A stretch of 49,191 nt of DNA, taken from NCBI GenBank assembly GCA_964435235.1, contig CAYSXZ010000032.1, positions 1 through 49,191 of the forward strand. Reading direction: 5' to 3'. Shown here one piece after another: positions 15,835 through 23,986 of this stretch. The notes below the pieces were generated by a model. It did no database searches and was not told where the DNA came from. It worked only from the letters and a program-made list of their open reading frames with translations. Each line of letters opens with the position of its first letter. The stretch's first letter is position 1. The DNA comes from JAVZJR01 sp964435235 (GTDB lineage: Archaea; Micrarchaeota; Micrarchaeia; Anstonellales; Bilamarchaeaceae). The position numbers and the translations under genes were made by a program.

Positions 15835-17730
15835 TCACCTCAACCTATACGCTTCAAGGTTAGCCATAGACCTCGCCTCTTTTCGTAAGAGGGCACCAGC
15901 TGACCTTGCAAAATCCTCTGTTTTATTCAGATCGCCGTGCATAGTAATTATGCGCTCTGGCGTTGGTCTTAGATTTTTAAGATAAGCCATGAGCTGCGCC
16001 CTGTCGCTGTGTCCGCTGAACCCTTCTGCAGTCGCGACGCGCATGTTTATTTTAAGTAGTTTTGTCTTTCCATCGTCTCCTATTATAGGTACTTCTTTCA
16101 TACCATTTTGTATTTTATGACCAAGCGAAAGGGAGCTCTGATAACCAACAAATATAAGAGTATTCTTTTCATCATCTGCCATCATCTTAAGATACTCGAA
16201 TGATGGACCACCAGCGAGCATTCCAGAAGGCGCAAGTATTATACTCGGTTCGCCATTGACTATAGATTCCTTATCTGTTCCCTTAGCAAGCTTTACCAAT
16301 GGATTTTCAAACGGACTTCTATCTGAGAGTATTCTTCTCTGTAATTGTTCCCTAAGATATTCTGGATATGCGGTATGTATTGCTGACGCCTCGAGCACCA
16401 TGCCATCTATATATATCGGAACCTGAAATTCCGGATGCCGTCTTGTGTACTCCTCAAGAACAAGGAGAATCTCTTGGCTTCTTCCGACAGCAAAAACAGG
16501 TATGAGAACCTTTCCCCTTTTTGCTATCGTCTCCTCTATTATTTTTGTGAGTTGCATCTCACTCTCATATCTATTTACTGAGATATCGTTTCTTCCACCA
16601 TATGTGCTTTCGATAATAAGAGTCTCGAGCCTTGGAAACCTAATATTTGCTGGGTCAAAAAGCTTTGTAAAACCAAACTTAAGGTCTCCGGTGTAAACTA
16701 GGTTATGCATCCCTTCTCCTATGTGAAGATGCACTGATGCGCTGCCTATTATATGCCCTGCATTGTAGAGGGTCATCTTTATTTCGGGGGTTATATCAAC
16801 AACCTCTCCGTAATCTACAGGTATGATATGCTTTAGCTCGTTATGGATATCCTTTTTCGAATAGAGCGGTTCTATATTCAGCGATTTTTTGCAGAGATTT
16901 ATATAATCCTGTTGTAATAGGACCATAAGTTCTCTAGTTGGGGGAGTACAGTAAACTGGTCCATCATAGCCATACGCAAAAAGATATGGAAGAAAACCCA
17001 TGTGGTCCATATGTGCATGGCTTATGACAACGGCATCTAACTCGCTCATAGAAAATCCAAGCATGTTTAGGTAAGGATATGCCTTAGTAGTGTCGCTGGT
17101 TGATGCATTGACCCCTACATCTATCAAGACCTTACTATTTTGTGTTTGTATGAGGAGGCACGAGCGCCCCACTTCTTTAAAACCACCAAGGCCAACTATT
17201 CTCAACCATTCACTCGTTGGTGCTGGCTGGCATATCTTCTTTCCTATCTCGATTAGGAATTTCTTTCTATCTTCTGCCTCTAATACATTTATCTTTCTCA
17301 CTCCCTCTATGGTGACAGAGGGCATGGTTGGAGCTCTTATTACAACAGGAGACCAGCCAGTTTTTTGCATTATCTCCTTTAGTACCGCACCGCCCTTTCC
17401 TATAGCAAGACCGGATTTGATTGCTTCTATATGAACTTCGCACATCTCAGGAACGAATGTTATGCTCCTTACTCCAGCTTCTTGAGGAATCAATCCTTCT
17501 ATTGTTTTTCTTGCGCTATCTATCGGTGCGAGAACAGAAGGGTCAGCACGTACTGTGATCTTTTTCTTTATTGCAGTTGCTAAGTCTTTTATCAGCGTGC
17601 TGTTCTTATAGAACGCATCTATATTTTTGAGATATACTACTATGGAAAGTCCTTCCGGTTCTATCTTTGTTGGCTCGCATTCCTTAGGTATCATCTCGCT
17701 TACTTTTTTTATAAGCTCTTTATAGTGCAA
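15835..17730 (-). CDS. fttA: transcription termination factor / KH-beta-CASP ribonuclease FttA (aCPSF1)
   Basis: FttA (aCPSF1) cleaves nascent RNA behind RNA polymerase at U-rich sites and terminates archaeal transcription. The 631-aa protein has the expected order: N-terminal KH domains (GXXG loop GKGG at 111-114), a metallo-beta-lactamase core with HAHMDH at residues 238-243, and a beta-CASP part with GKVLIPVFAVGRSQE, APSGMLAGGP and FSGHSDRAQL carrying the remaining metal histidines. A small winged-helix gene follows on the same mRNA. Confidence 0.96.
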   Translation of the reverse strand: MHYKELIKKVSEMIPKECEPTKIEPEGLSIVVYLKNIDAFYKNSTLIKDLATAIKKKITVRADPSVLAPIDSARKTIEGLIPQEAGVRSITFVPEMCEVHIEAIKSGLAIGKGGAVLKEIMQKTGWSPVVIRAPTMPSVTIEGVRKINVLEAEDRKKFLIEIGKKICQPAPTSEWLRIVGLGGFKEVGRSCLLIQTQNSKVLIDVGVNASTSDTTKAYPYLNMLGFSMSELDAVVISHAHMDHMGFLPYLFAYGYDGPVYCTPPTRELMVLLQQDYINLCKKSLNIEPLYSKKDIHNELKHIIPVDYGEVVDITPEIKMTLYNAGHIIGSASVHLHIGEGMHNLVYTGDLKFGFTKLFDPANIRFPRLETLIIESTYGGRNDISVNRYESEMQLTKIIEETIAKRGKVLIPVFAVGRSQEILLVLEEYTRRHPEFQVPIYIDGMVLEASAIHTAYPEYLREQLQRRILSDRSPFENPLVKLAKGTDKESIVNGEPSIILAPSGMLAGGPSFEYLKMMADDEKNTLIFVGYQSSLSLGHKIQNGMKEVPIIGDDGKTKLLKINMRVATAEGFSGHSDRAQLMAYLKNLRPTPERIITMHGDLNKTEDFARSAGALLRKEARSMANLEAYRLR

Positions 17731-17792
17731 AAAAACACCCTTTATCTAACTATATATGCCTTGCAAAAATTCTCAAAAACAAAAAAAAGAAA

Positions 17793-18437
17793 TCACTTAA
17801 GTAATCTCTTGACGTCCTCCTTTCCAAGACGTCTGAATCCATTTTCATCAATAACCACTAAGTCTATGTTCTCTCCGCTTGCTGCATCTCTCTTTATAGC
17901 TGCCTGCACCGATCTCGCAGCGATAGAAAGATTTTCTTCTTCAGAAGCATTCTCCTTGTACAGCTCTTCCAGAACACCTAGGGCAATTGGGGAGCCACTG
18001 CCAGTTGCTGTCATCTTTTCTTCCGTAATACCGCCAAGCATATCAACGCTAAAAAGTCTAGGTCTACTGTCCACACCGCCGACTAAGAGCTGAACGAAAA
18101 ATGGATAGAATTTGTATTGCGAGAGTATCGTCGCTAAAAGGCTTGCTGCTGCTTCTACGGTCGGCTTTTTATCATTCTTAAGCTGGTATAATTTAAGTTC
18201 TGCTTTCATCCATTTTATCAAGGTTTGCGCATCACCAACACTGCCAGCAATGGTCATGGCTATATTGTCTGCAATGGGATATATCTTATCTATATCCTTA
18301 CTTGCTATCAGATATCCCATCGTTGCTCTTCTGTCAGAAGCAAGGACCACACCATTTTTGAATACAAGACCAACTGTCGTGGTTCCTGTTTTTCTAATCT
18401 GTTGCTGGTCTATTCCGTTATTTATATCATTGCTCAT
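17793..18437 (-). CDS. psmB: proteasome beta subunit (20S core, catalytic)
   Basis: N-terminal-nucleophile protease subunit of the archaeal 20S proteasome. From ATG 18437 the propeptide is 18 residues long, ending IRKTG, and the mature protein begins TTTVGL with Thr19 as nucleophile. Asp and Lys of the active site are visible in SDRRATMG and in SKDIDKIYPI. A GTG nine bases upstream (18446) is an alternative start. The alpha subunit lies about 6 kb away. fttA begins 63 bp downstream on the same strand, so the two may share a transcript. Confidence 0.95.
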   Translation of the reverse strand: MSNDINNGIDQQQIRKTGTTTVGLVFKNGVVLASDRRATMGYLIASKDIDKIYPIADNIAMTIAGSVGDAQTLIKWMKAELKLYQLKNDKKPTVEAAASLLATILSQYKFYPFFVQLLVGGVDSRPRLFSVDMLGGITEEKMTATGSGSPIALGVLEELYKENASEEENLSIAARSVQAAIKRDAASGENIDLVVIDENGFRRLGKEDVKRLLK

Positions 18438-18491
18438 AGCTACCACATTGGGAGAACAAGTAATGCTATTGTAAATAAGAATGTTTTTAAA

Positions 18492-19334
18492 TCATGGCTT
18501 TATGGTGCTGAATTGGGAAGCGAACGGAAGAAAAGCCAACGAAAGCAACCCAAAATAAACCATCAACCATAGTATTATAACTATAGCAATTGTTGCTATA
18601 AGCGGCATAAAGAGCGCAATAATCGCCTGCGGTGCGCCAACAGTATGCGCAATCCTTATCGCCTTGTATTGTAGATACAAACCGTATAATATTATCAGCG
18701 TTCTTACTGCTTCTGCAAATATATTAACGCATGGCACAAACCCTAGAAACACGAATGGTATAGTTGCAAAGGTTGCGGAAGCAACACTGAGCGCAACTAG
18801 ATAAGCGTGCGTGGTAAAATCTGCCTTTCCTCCGAGCAATTTTGCTGTTATATACTGAAGTGCTGATACAAAAAGCCATGAGAGTATAGGGGTTGCGAAG
18901 TATAACACTATAAGAAGGATTCCGATAATAATTAACCCTATTCCTACAACTAGCGGAAGTCCTGTTTTTAACATCGGTAATGTATAAATCAGCCCAATTA
19001 TTCCAAAATAACTGAATAGGAGCAAGAGGGAAATAAATCCAAGCAACAAAAAGATAAGGGATGCAACAAAAACATCCTTTGCCCCCCGCATAAGATTTTT
19101 ATTTTTTATCTCATCCGTAAGCGTTTTTGTTGGATGGAAAAAAACTTCTTTCCAAATCTTCAGCCTGTCGTAATTTACAGCTCTTACAATGCTGTCCGCG
19201 TACTCTTCAAGCGTATCCTGTAAATTTTTCTCTTTTGTTTTTTCTTTTTCCCCTACGGATTCTACTTTTTCCTCTGGTGCGGTTTTTTCTCCTTCTAAAA
19301 TTCTTTCCTTTTCTATTTTGCTCTTTTTTTGCAT
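18492..19334 (-). CDS. Yip1-like integral membrane protein
   Basis: 280 aa. The first 70 residues are highly charged (Lys/Glu-rich, probably cytoplasmic and partly disordered). These are followed by YDRLKIWKEVFFHPTKTL and five or six hydrophobic helices, including HAYLVALSVASATFATIPF in the middle. This layout and the segment before the first helix match Yip1-domain proteins of archaea, whose role is unknown. It is divergent from the HEAT-repeat gene. The 203 bp between them contain the candidate RNA. Confidence 0.75.
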   Translation of the reverse strand: MQKKSKIEKERILEGEKTAPEEKVESVGEKEKTKEKNLQDTLEEYADSIVRAVNYDRLKIWKEVFFHPTKTLTDEIKNKNLMRGAKDVFVASLIFLLLGFISLLLLFSYFGIIGLIYTLPMLKTGLPLVVGIGLIIIGILLIVLYFATPILSWLFVSALQYITAKLLGGKADFTTHAYLVALSVASATFATIPFVFLGFVPCVNIFAEAVRTLIILYGLYLQYKAIRIAHTVGAPQAIIALFMPLIATIAIVIILWLMVYFGLLSLAFLPFASQFSTIKP

Positions 19335-19353
19335 GTTTCTTTTTATATCTTTA

Positions 19354-19363
19354 ATCTTAAATC
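19354..19363 (+). promoter_or_regulatory. TATA-like box upstream of candidate ncRNA
   Basis: The sequence atcttaaatc is centred about 24 bp before position 19382, where the outermost helix of the candidate RNA begins. This is the spacing expected between an archaeal TATA box and its transcription start. Prediction only. Confidence 0.4.
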
Positions 19364-19381
19364 TCTTTTGTTTTTTGTAAA

Positions 19382-19497
19382 GTAATAGTTTGTCGCATAA
19401 CTTTTAAGACAGCGGAAACTGTTTTGCCATGATACAACGGCTTAAAAGCCGTAGGTTTCCTGACATTCGCAAGGCAAAATAGCGACTAACTTGTTAC
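19382..19497 (+). ncRNA. candidate structured RNA with closing helix and internal hairpins
   Basis: A 116-nt intergenic stretch folds by eye into nested helices. P1 pairs 19382-19396 with 19482-19497: 14 pairs including one G-T wobble, one T-T mismatch and one bulge. P2 pairs ACAG 19409-19412 with CTGT 19419-19422, loop CGGAAA. P3 pairs TTTGCC 19423-19428 with GGCAAA 19473-19478. P4 pairs ACGGCT 19437-19442 with AGCCGT 19447-19452, loop TAAA. A TATA-like box sits 24 bp upstream and a T-run (19507-19511) follows. I do not recognise the family. Strand is chosen from the promoter and T-run. Confidence 0.55.
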
Positions 19498-19504
19498 ACC
19501 AAGG

Positions 19505-19516
19505 GCTTTTTAAACC
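19505..19516 (+). promoter_or_regulatory. TATA-like box of the HEAT-repeat gene
   Basis: The sequence gctttttaaacc is centred about 27 bp before ATG 19538, with no Shine-Dalgarno sequence. This is compatible with a leaderless mRNA that begins after the candidate RNA. Its T-run could also terminate that RNA. Confidence 0.45.
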
Positions 19517-19537
19517 TTTTCTAACATCAATTATAAC

Positions 19538-21022
19538 ATGAATAATGGAGGAAAAGTCTACAAGAAGATAAAAGAATTTTACAACAAGATAATAGATCTA
19601 CTTAGAGGATATAGAGTTCCTGCTTTGATTGATGCATTGAAAGATAAGGATAAGGATGTACGATTGAAGGCTGCTGAGGCACTTGGAAAAATTGCAGAAG
19701 CAAATCCTAGTAGTACTGAGATTTTGGAGGCAGTTCCTGCTTTGATTGATGCATTGAAAGATAAAGATTGGGATGCGCGGGCTATGGTTGCTGGGGCACT
19801 TGGAAAAATCGGAGTAAATGATGAACAGTTTGAAACGATTATTGAAATGCTGAAGAATGGAGAAAGATGGGAAGAACGGCATGGGGCAGCAATGGCACTC
19901 GGTTGTCTAAAAGATATAAGAGCAGTTCCTGCTTTGATTGATGCATTGAAAGATAAGGATAAGGATGTACGAAAGGTGGCTGCTGAGGCACTTGGAAAAA
20001 TCGGAGTAAATGATGAACAGTTTGAAACGATTATTGAAATGCTGAAGAATGGAGAAAGATGGGAAGAACGAAATGGGGCAGCAATGGCACTTGGTTATCT
20101 AAAAGATATAAGGGCAATTCCTGCTTTGATTGATGCATTGAAAGATGTTGGGAATGTGCGAGAGGAGGCTGCTGAAACACTTGGAGAGATCGGAGTAAAT
20201 GATGAACAGTTTGAAACGATTATTGAAATGCTGAAGAATGGAGAAAGATGGGAAGAACGAAATGTGGCAGCAATGGCACTCGGTTGTCTAAAAGATATAA
20301 GAGCAGTCCCTGCTTTGATTGATGCATTGAAAGATGAGAATGAGTTTGTGCGAAGGGAGGCTGCTGAGGCACTTGGAGAAATCGGAGTAAATAAGGAACA
20401 GCTTGAAACGATTATTGAAATGCTGAAGAATGGAAAAAGATGGGAAGAACGCCATGGGGCAGCAATGGCACTCGGTTGTCTAGAAGATATAAGAGCAGTT
20501 CCTGCCTTGATTGCTGCATTGAAAGATAAGAATGAGGATGTAGGAAGGGAGGCTGCTGGGGCACTTGGAAAAATTGGGGAAGCAAATCCTGGTAGTACTG
20601 AGATTTTGAAGGCAGTCCCTGCTTTGATTAATGCATTGAAAGATGAGAATAAGAATATGCGAGAGAGGGCTGCTGAAGCACTTGGAGAAATCGTTGAAAA
20701 TTTCGTGAATAAGAAGCTCGAGGAGAAGGATTACAAGGCTGCACTTTCTATGATAGAAAATACTACTAATATGATCTTGAAAATGTACAGGGCAGAATTC
20801 CGCAAAAAAGGGAAAGACTGGTATTTGGTGAAGGAAAGAAGGGAACTAATAGATAAGTTTAATTCTCTTACTATTCGGATTAAGGAGAAGGTGGAGCTTT
20901 CGAATCCATTGAATGAGAAGGAACCGATGGAATGGAAAGAGGTGAAAAGGAAACTAGGAGCAGATCCAAAAGCGAATAAAAATCTGTTGGTTGGGCGACA
21001 GACCGAGCCTGTTGCAAATTAA
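19538..21022 (+). CDS. HEAT-repeat protein built of 64-aa units
   Basis: 494-aa alpha-solenoid protein. Residues about 27-390 are HEAT (PBS-lyase-like) repeats with the signature VPALIDALKD, then VRxxAAEALGKIG, alternating with a second repeat type, ETIIEMLKNGERWEER followed by AAMALGCLKDIRA. Together these give a 64-residue double unit. The last 100 residues are a charged helical tail (YKAALSMIENTTNMILKMYR), possibly coiled coil. HEAT solenoids are protein-binding scaffolds; no enzymatic motif is visible. The repeats are nearly identical in DNA as well. The gene appears monocistronic. Confidence 0.85.
   Translation: MNNGGKVYKKIKEFYNKIIDLLRGYRVPALIDALKDKDKDVRLKAAEALGKIAEANPSSTEILEAVPALIDALKDKDWDARAMVAGALGKIGVNDEQFETIIEMLKNGERWEERHGAAMALGCLKDIRAVPALIDALKDKDKDVRKVAAEALGKIGVNDEQFETIIEMLKNGERWEERNGAAMALGYLKDIRAIPALIDALKDVGNVREEAAETLGEIGVNDEQFETIIEMLKNGERWEERNVAAMALGCLKDIRAVPALIDALKDENEFVRREAAEALGEIGVNKEQLETIIEMLKNGKRWEERHGAAMALGCLEDIRAVPALIAALKDKNEDVGREAAGALGKIGEANPGSTEILKAVPALINALKDENKNMRERAAEALGEIVENFVNKKLEEKDYKAALSMIENTTNMILKMYRAEFRKKGKDWYLVKERRELIDKFNSLTIRIKEKVELSNPLNEKEPMEWKEVKRKLGADPKANKNLLVGRQTEPVAN
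19616..20660 (+). repeat. internal tandem DNA repeat, 192-bp units inside the HEAT gene
   Basis: Copies of a block beginning gttcctgctttgattgatgc start near 19616, 19733, 19925, 20117, 20306, 20498 and 20615. The spacings are 117, 192, 192, 189, 192 and 117 bp. Four long double units are therefore flanked by two 117-bp units. Synonymous positions are largely conserved between copies, which shows recent duplication or gene conversion. Confidence 0.85.
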
Positions 21023-21150
21023 TTCGAAAACTACTTCCAGATATATTTATGAGACAACCAGAAACTGAAAGTAACACCACGCCTTTTCGTGTTATGAAGT
21101 GATGGTAATGGTTTTAAATTTGCATCAACCTAAAATAAATGTGATTCATT

Positions 21151-21465
21151 ATGCCGCCTGAAACGAAAAAAGATCCTGGTATTGCTGCGCTGATAAGCGT
21201 TCTTGGCTTGCTCCTACTCAGTGCACCTGCAGTAGGATACTTTTATCTTGGTGAAATAAGAAGAGGGATATTGTATCTCCTTGCATTGTGGGTTATAGTT
21301 GGAGGTATTCTTTTTGTATATCTTTCAGGAACGATTATCAGCTATGGCCTTGGTGGTATTTGCTGTGCGCCTATTCTGGTAGTGCCGCTCATTTTAGGTC
21401 TTGCGATAGTGTATGATGTATATACCATAGCAAAAGGGGAACCGGCAAAGCTTCCGAGTATATAG
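21151..21465 (+). CDS. TM2-like small membrane protein
   Basis: 104 aa. A short polar N-terminus (PPETKKDPG) is followed by three hydrophobic stretches. The segment AVGYFYLGEIRRGILYLL resembles the TM2-domain pattern (G-x-F-Y-L-G-x-x-x-x-G-I-x-x-L), and the C-terminus is VYDVYTIAKGEPAKLPSI. TM2 proteins are of unknown function in prokaryotes. A TATA-like ggttttaaattt (about 21110-21121) lies about 35 bp before the ATG. The downstream FAD dehydrogenase has its own TATA box, so this is probably monocistronic. Confidence 0.75.
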   Translation: MPPETKKDPGIAALISVLGLLLLSAPAVGYFYLGEIRRGILYLLALWVIVGGILFVYLSGTIISYGLGGICCAPILVVPLILGLAIVYDVYTIAKGEPAKLPSI

Positions 21466-21511
21466 TCTAACCAACAGAAAGAATTTATAATTTAGAGCAC
21501 CACATGAGAGC

Positions 21512-22894
21512 ATGGTCAGGGATGCCGTTAAGGTTGTCATAGTAGGAGCAGGACCTGCTGGGATGTTCGCTGCTTATGAGCTCGGAAAGGAAGGATTTAA
21601 TGTTACTCTTGTCGAAGCTGGTCTTGATGTAGAGAAGAGGAAAAGAGCAATAGCACGAGAGGATTCCGCAGGTCCAAACTATATATCTGGGATGGGTGGG
21701 AGCGGAACGTTTTCTGATGGAAAGCTTAATCTTCATCCTGAGGTTGGAGGAAACCTTCTCGAATTCCTCTCTCGCCAGGAAGCGAATGAACTGATCTCTT
21801 ATGTGGATGGTATATTTGTAGAAAATGGAGTGCCAGAGAAGGCAGAGATTCATCCAAAGGCCCGTGAGCTTGAAGTTCGCGCGATGACTGCTGGATTAAG
21901 ATTTCTTCCTATCAGGCAGAAGCATATAGGTTCCGACATTCTCCCAAACGTTATTAACTCCATGAAAAGGCGACTGGAATCGCATGGTGTAAAAATTCTG
22001 GTTGAGACAAGCGCAACAGATGTAATCGTGAAAAACGATAAGGTTGCTGGAGTAGAGATAAAAAGAAAAGGAAAGAAAAGAATATTGGCCGCAGATTATG
22101 TTATTCTCGCTCCTGGTCGTGCAGGCTCCCAATGGCTTCTTGAACTTGCGATGAGAAAGAATATAGGGTTTCGTTACGGCCCGCTTGATATCGGCGTTCG
22201 CGTCGAAGTTCCAAATGAAGTAATGGACGATGTTACGAAGATAAGCTGGGATCCAAAGTTCCACATCCGAACCGCAAGGTATGATGATTTCGTTCGCACA
22301 TTCTGCACAAATCCGAGCGGATTTGTCATAACTGAGAACTATGGAAAATTCGTTTCTGTGAATGGTCATAGTATGAAGGAAAAAAAGTCCCGTAATACAA
22401 ATTTCGCCTTCCTCGTTCGAATAATGCTGACACAACCGCTCGAAAATACTACGCAATATGGAAGGAGCATCTGCATGCTTGCTACCACAATAGGAGGAGG
22501 AAAGCCTGTTCTTCAACGACTTGGTGATTTGAAGGGAGGGCATCGCTCAACCTGGGAAAGGATAGAGCGCTCTCCAGTGGAACCAACAAACAGAGATGTT
22601 ACTCCTGGAGATATCGCTATGGCTATGCCAGCCAGGATTGTTGATGATATCGTTGAGGGGCTCGACATCCTCGCGAGAGTGATTCCTGGAGTGAACGACC
22701 CTTCAACACTCTTGTATGCGCCAGAGGTAAAGTTCAAGTCAATCAGATTGCGGATAACAAACAGGCTCGAAACAGAGCAGGTGAAGAATCTTTTCACAGC
22801 AGGAGACGGGGCAGGGGTTTCTGGAGGAATAGTCCCTGCAGCAACAACAGGTTTGATTGCGGCAAGAGAAATAATAAGAAGGGAGAAGGGATGA
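21512..22894 (+). CDS. FAD-dependent dehydrogenase (COG2509-like)
   Basis: 460-aa flavoprotein. The N-terminal dinucleotide motif is VVIVGAGPAGMFAAYEL with an acidic end of beta-2 (LVEAG). GMGGSGTFSDGKLN, APGRAGSQWL and the C-terminal LFTAGDGAGVSGGIVPAA (second FAD contact) match the uncharacterised FAD-dependent dehydrogenases of COG2509. The substrate is unknown. A TATA-like aatttataattt (about 21482-21493) sits 25 bp before the ATG, suggesting a leaderless mRNA. Its stop overlaps the pelA start (ATGA). Confidence 0.85.
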   Translation: MVRDAVKVVIVGAGPAGMFAAYELGKEGFNVTLVEAGLDVEKRKRAIAREDSAGPNYISGMGGSGTFSDGKLNLHPEVGGNLLEFLSRQEANELISYVDGIFVENGVPEKAEIHPKARELEVRAMTAGLRFLPIRQKHIGSDILPNVINSMKRRLESHGVKILVETSATDVIVKNDKVAGVEIKRKGKKRILAADYVILAPGRAGSQWLLELAMRKNIGFRYGPLDIGVRVEVPNEVMDDVTKISWDPKFHIRTARYDDFVRTFCTNPSGFVITENYGKFVSVNGHSMKEKKSRNTNFAFLVRIMLTQPLENTTQYGRSICMLATTIGGGKPVLQRLGDLKGGHRSTWERIERSPVEPTNRDVTPGDIAMAMPARIVDDIVEGLDILARVIPGVNDPSTLLYAPEVKFKSIRLRITNRLETEQVKNLFTAGDGAGVSGGIVPAATTGLIAAREIIRREKG

Positions 22895-23916
22895 AAATCA
22901 TTCATTACGATGGAAAGGAAGGAGTGATGAAGGTTGCAGCAGATACAGTCGAAGACCTGTGGCATCTTTCAAAGGTTATAGCAAAGGGAGATGAGGTCGA
23001 GGGTAGTACATTCCGAACCTACAGAGTAGGAGAGAAAGAAGAGAAAAAGCATGTAACAATTCGCGTGAAGGTCGAGAATGTAGAATTTGCAGGGGCGTCA
23101 AACCGCCTTCGCGTGCTTGGAACAATAGTCTGGGGCTCTCCTGAGGAGTATGTCCAACTCGGCAAGCATCATACAATAGAAGTTGCTGCAGGAGATTCAA
23201 TAAAGATAAAGAAGAAATGGATGCAGCATGAGATAAAGAGGATAAGGACAGCGGAAAAGGAGACGAGAAGGCCGAAGCTTAATATTATTGTTCTTGATGA
23301 GGAGCACGCACTCTTCGCAACGCTGAAGCCATACGGTATAGATTACGGGATGGAGATAAGAAATCCTGCGAGAAAGCGGGAGGAGGATTTCGAAAAGAAG
23401 GAAAGAGAATATTTCGGAAAGATAACTGCTGAACTCGAGCGAATGGAAGGGAGGATTGTTGTTGCAGGTCCTGGCTTTGCAAAGGATAATCTAAAGAAAT
23501 TTATTCAGCAGAAGAATCCAGAACTTGTAAGGCGTATAATATTCGAATCGTGCAGCTATGCAGAGCCAAGCGGAGTGAACGAGTTGCTGAAGAGAGGAAT
23601 AATTGAAAAGGCCGTTGGCGAGGCAAGATACGAGAGAGAGGAGAAAGAGGTTGAAGAATTTTTTACTGAGATCTACAGAGAAACAGGAAAGGCAGTCTAT
23701 GGTATGGACGAGGTGAGAAAAGCAGTCGAGGCTGGAGCAGTGGCAAAGCTTCTCATTCTAGATACCGTCCTAAGAACCTCTGCCGATGTTGAAAAACTTA
23801 TAGAGGAAGCAGAAAAAACTGGTGTAGATGTGGTAGTAATATCGTCTGAAGGAGACCCAGGTATTAAACTGAAAAACTTTGGTGGGCTGGGTGCCTTGCT
23901 AAGATGGAAACTTTAG
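22891..23916 (+). CDS. pelA: Pelota (Dom34), ribosome rescue factor
   Basis: Archaeal Pelota binds stalled ribosomes in the A site and, with aABCE1 and an EF-1alpha paralogue, splits them. The 341-aa protein has the three-domain eRF1-like layout: N-terminal Sm-like domain beginning MKIIHYDGKEGVMKV, central domain with VAGPGFAKDNL, and C-terminal domain ending NFGGLGALLRWKL. No GGQ motif is present, which separates it from release factor aRF1. It is translationally coupled to the FAD dehydrogenase by ATGA overlap. Confidence 0.95.
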   Translation: MKIIHYDGKEGVMKVAADTVEDLWHLSKVIAKGDEVEGSTFRTYRVGEKEEKKHVTIRVKVENVEFAGASNRLRVLGTIVWGSPEEYVQLGKHHTIEVAAGDSIKIKKKWMQHEIKRIRTAEKETRRPKLNIIVLDEEHALFATLKPYGIDYGMEIRNPARKREEDFEKKEREYFGKITAELERMEGRIVVAGPGFAKDNLKKFIQQKNPELVRRIIFESCSYAEPSGVNELLKRGIIEKAVGEARYEREEKEVEEFFTEIYRETGKAVYGMDEVRKAVEAGAVAKLLILDTVLRTSADVEKLIEEAEKTGVDVVVISSEGDPGIKLKNFGGLGALLRWKL

Positions 23917-23930
23917 ATACGAAACCAAGC

Positions 23931-23945
23931 ATTTAAATATTTATG
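23931..23945 (+). promoter_or_regulatory. TATA-like box of psmA
   Basis: The sequence catttaaatatttat lies about 50 bp before the psmA ATG at 23987. Unlike the leaderless genes, psmA has a Shine-Dalgarno sequence (GAGGTGA, about 23972-23978), so a short leader of about 25 nt is predicted. Confidence 0.45.
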
Positions 23946-23986
23946 ACATTCATTATTGCATTATTGATTGCTGAGGTGAAATTTAT

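Noticed and set aside
19429..19464. C/D-box guide RNA inside the candidate RNA (ATGATAC and CTGA)
   Set aside because: The C-box match is poor, the D box is far from the closing helix, and the nested helices do not fit a C/D sRNA.
19616..20660. Direct repeats considered as a CRISPR or satellite array
   Set aside because: Repeats are in frame, 117-192 bp long, without unique spacers, and encode HEAT helices.
21080..21105. Small inverted repeat (CACG/CGTG, AACAC/GTGTT) before the TM2-like gene
   Set aside because: The short stems compete with each other and no U-run follows, so neither terminator nor riboswitch can be supported.
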